This document shows, piece by piece, positions 61,807 through 64,000 of a stretch of 64,000 bases of DNA (position 1 is the stretch's first letter; every line of letters begins with the position of its first letter). Made by a program: the position numbers and the translations under genes. Source of the stretch: Fulvivirga ligni (GTDB lineage Bacteria > Bacteroidota > Bacteroidia > Cytophagales > Cyclobacteriaceae); NCBI RefSeq assembly GCF_021389935.1, contig NZ_CP089979.1:3949001-4013000 (forward strand). The letters run 5' to 3'. The notes beneath the pieces were generated by a model that worked only from the letters and a program-made list of their open reading frames with translations, was not told where the DNA came from and ran no database searches.

Positions 61807-64000
61807 TTATTTATTAGTAGAGACGGAATAAGGCTGATCCTCATCATTGATGCCTCTATTTTTATTAGGCTGAGCAGACATGTTCAGGTGTAATGTTCCT
61901 CCTTTCACAATGTCCTCATAAGTAATATAGTTCTTAGTGTATGTTTTGCCATTCAGGCTGGCTGAGTTGATGTAGACATTCTCCTTTCTGTTGTTGGAGG
62001 CATCGATCACGAACTTTTTACCATCTTCCAAAGTCAGGGTGATCTTCTCGAACATCGGGCTACCCAGCACATACTGATCCGTTCCCGGGCAAACACTGTA
62101 AAAGCCCATGGCACTTAAGATGTACCATGAAGACATGCCGCCCTGATCTTCATCACCAGGATAGCCTTTCTCTGTACCGCTGTAGAGCTGGCTCATGATT
62201 TTCCTTACTCTTGACTGGGTTTTCCAGGGCTGACCCACAAAGCTATAGAGGTAAGGAACATGCTGCACTGGCTGATTACCATGAGCGTACTGCCCCATAT
62301 TGGCCGCCTCCATCTCACGCATTTCATGGATCACCTGACCATAATGGCCCACGTCATAAACTGACTCCATGGTGAAGAAGGTATCCAGCTTATGAATGAA
62401 CTTATCTCTGCCTCCCATGAGATCCACCAGGCCATCTACATCATGAAATACTGACCATGAATATTGCCAGGCATTGGCTTCGGTAAATGGATTACCCCAG
62501 GCAATTGGATTGAACTCTTCAGGTACCCATTCACCCGTGATCTTGCGACCTCTCATAAAGCCCACTTCATTATCATAAATGTTTTTATAATTGTACATCT
62601 GACGTGAGAAAATCTGCATATAGTACTCATTACCAATAGATTTAGCCATGTTATAGGCACACCAGTCGTCATAGGAATATTCTAAAGTTTTGGCAGCACT
62701 CTCTCCTACTTCAGGATAAGGAATGTAGCCTAATTCAAACCATTCTTTGTGGGCTTCTCTACCATTTGAGCCACCCCATGGACCTTTGTTGGTCACTTCA
62801 TGGAAATAGGCCTTTAGGGCTTCCTCAGGATCAAAACCTCCGACCCCTTTAATGTGAGCATCGGCCAGTAAGCTGATGGCATGGTTGCCGATCATGATGC
62901 CTGACATTCCAGGGCATGACCAGGTGGGTAAGAAACCACTTTGCTGCTGTGCATCCAACAGGGATTGCATATAGCGCGCTTGCATGGTGGGGTGCAGTAA
63001 GTTGCTTAGCGGAAATTGTGCTCTGAAAGTATCCCAAAAGCCATTATCTGTGTACATGTAGCCATCATGAATCTTGCCATCGTATGGACTGAAATAGTAA
63101 GGCTTGCCTTGCTCATTGATCTCAAAAAAACGATGAGAAAAGAGGTTCGCTCTGAATAAACAAGAATAGAAAGTGGCTTTATCTTCTTCTGAGCCTCCTT
63201 CTACCTTGACCCTGCTCATAAGTTTATTCCATTTGTCAGCGGCCTTCTTTTTAGTAACGTCCAGACTCTTATCATTGCCTACTTCCTGCCTCATGGTCAG
63301 CACCGCCTGCTCCGGACTGATGTATGATGAAGCGATTTTCACCTGAACGGTTGTGCCTGGCTTAAATTCAATGTATGCGCCTTTTCCATCACCTTCTGCG
63401 CTAGTCTGACCTTTCTGTATAGTATTTTCTCTGTTTTCCCAGGTACCATAGGCCTTAAAGGGCTTGTCAAATACAATTTCGAAATAACATTTGAAGTTGA
63501 CCGGTATGAGCAAGCCATTGTGCACCCATCCGGTTATCTTCCTTTCTTTAGAATGAATTTGCACTGAACTCTGCTTGGTATAGCCATCAAAAACCAGGTA
63601 CGCCTCCTGCCCTTTTGGAAAGGTAAATCTCATGTGGCCTGATCTTTCTGAAGGCGATATTTCAGCTCTCACACCATTATCAAGATCAACTTTGTAGTAA
63701 TGCGGTTTAGCTATTTCTTTGTCATGAGTAAAACCAGTGGCCCTTTCATCTTCGTTTACCTTCAGCTCTCCCAGCACAGGCATGAGTGAGAAAGTGGCAT
63801 AATCATTTACCCAGGGACTACACTGGTGCACCTGTTGAAAGCCTCTGATAGTGGTTTTGGAATATTGGTATTTCCAGCCATCTCCATTTTTACCGGTTTG
63901 GGCAGAAAAGGAATGCACAGGAAAAGGCACCGCCACGGTTGGATAAGTGTTTCCATAACTAAAACCAGGGTCTGATTCCGTACCCTGTAAAGTGTTTACA
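61807..64000 (-). CDS. GH92-family glycosidase with Gln in place of the catalytic acid, 5' end outside the window
   Basis: The frame stays open to the right edge: the GH92 motif GNTYPTVAVPFPVH lies at the edge, so a GTG at 63936 is not the start. About 730 codons are present. The usual GH92 blocks follow: TIRGFQQVHQCSPWV, NGFWDTFRAQFPL, and the late GDEDQGGMSSWYILSAMGFYSV. The catalytic-acid segment reads HGNQPVQHVPYLY, with Gln (codon at 62272-62274) where most members have Glu. In the Cellulosimicrobium GH92 that removes mannose from mannose-1-phosphate-6-mannose, the same Glu-to-Gln change was reported (from memory). The leaving phosphate needs no acid, so a phosphomannose-decapping role is plausible. 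Confidence 0.88.
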   Translation of the reverse strand, partial: VNTLQGTESDPGFSYGNTYPTVAVPFPVHSFSAQTGKNGDGWKYQYSKTTIRGFQQVHQCSPWVNDYATFSLMPVLGELKVNEDERATGFTHDKEIAKPHYYKVDLDNGVRAEISPSERSGHMRFTFPKGQEAYLVFDGYTKQSSVQIHSKERKITGWVHNGLLIPVNFKCYFEIVFDKPFKAYGTWENRENTIQKGQTSAEGDGKGAYIEFKPGTTVQVKIASSYISPEQAVLTMRQEVGNDKSLDVTKKKAADKWNKLMSRVKVEGGSEEDKATFYSCLFRANLFSHRFFEINEQGKPYYFSPYDGKIHDGYMYTDNGFWDTFRAQFPLSNLLHPTMQARYMQSLLDAQQQSGFLPTWSCPGMSGIMIGNHAISLLADAHIKGVGGFDPEEALKAYFHEVTNKGPWGGSNGREAHKEWFELGYIPYPEVGESAAKTLEYSYDDWCAYNMAKSIGNEYYMQIFSRQMYNYKNIYDNEVGFMRGRKITGEWVPEEFNPIAWGNPFTEANAWQYSWSVFHDVDGLVDLMGGRDKFIHKLDTFFTMESVYDVGHYGQVIHEMREMEAANMGQYAHGNQPVQHVPYLYSFVGQPWKTQSRVRKIMSQLYSGTEKGYPGDEDQGGMSSWYILSAMGFYSVCPGTDQYVLGSPMFEKITLTLEDGKKFVIDASNNRKENVYINSASLNGKTYTKNYITYEDIVKGGTLHLNMSAQPNKNRGINDEDQPYSVSTNK

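Noticed and set aside
63934-63936. GTG as start codon of the right-edge GH92
   Set aside because: The frame continues to base 64000, and the conserved GNTYP motif lies upstream of the GTG, so the gene is cut by the window edge.
1-64000. CRISPR array, prophage or insertion sequence
   Set aside because: No regularly spaced repeats, integrase, transposase or phage structural genes were seen on either strand.

Overview
The window is AT-rich DNA from a member of the Bacteroidota, most likely an aerobic, probably marine or soil Cytophagales (Fulvivirga/Marivirga-like; the genus is a guess). The evidence is a SusC/SusD pair, many lipoproteins with short Bacteroidota-style lipoboxes, promoters of the TTG-N19-20-TAnnTTTG type, weak Shine-Dalgarno sequences, ASPIC/UnbV proteins, YfiR-like and PepSY-like proteins, and GH92/GH130/GH65 carbohydrate genes. 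I see no insertion sequence, prophage, CRISPR array or rRNA operon. The only RNA genes are two identical tRNA-Asp genes.

Layout. Bases 1-8.4 kb are mostly housekeeping: a DPP-IV-type peptidase cut by the left edge, the tail-specific protease prc, a zinc-ribbon membrane protein, two small unknown genes, a secreted protein, a MazG-like NTP pyrophosphatase and tyrS. A secreted HEIGH metallopeptidase follows. Bases 9.3-14.8 kb hold a three-gene maltodextrin operon (GH31, GH13 lipoprotein, sugar symporter). Bases 14.9-29 kb are a mixed region: a DEAD-box helicase, a HAD phosphatase, a YfiR-like protein plus a HAMP-GAF-PAS sensor without an output domain, an MsrB lipoprotein, two cell-wall enzymes, L-2-hydroxyglutarate oxidase, a rhodanese and several lipoproteins and esterases. 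A second output-less sensor lies at 29.1-30.7 kb.

Bases 30.8-47.0 kb form a seven-gene minus-strand locus: susC, susD, two giant FG-GAP/UnbV lipoproteins, a secreted GH65 enzyme, a vanadium-haloperoxidase-like lipoprotein and a GH37 trehalase. It looks like a trehalose or related alpha-glucoside utilisation locus with unexplained extra parts. A 12-bp palindrome upstream of susC nearly matches one upstream of the maltodextrin operon, so the two may share a LacI-type regulator. Bases 47.3-54 kb hold two outer-membrane barrel proteins, hutU coupled to a patatin and a metallo-hydrolase, accA, and the tRNA-Asp pair.

Bases 54.1-64.0 kb hold a mannoside locus on the minus strand: two GH92 alpha-mannosidases (one cut by the right edge), a GH130 beta-mannoside enzyme, two paralogous sugar porters and, between the porters, a LacI-family regulator. 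Two related palindromes flank the regulator-transporter unit. One GH92 carries Gln where the catalytic-acid Glu is expected, the change reported for mannose-1-phosphate-specific GH92 enzymes. Together these genes suggest removal of beta-1,2-mannose and phosphomannose caps from fungal-type mannan, followed by uptake of mannose or small mannosides.
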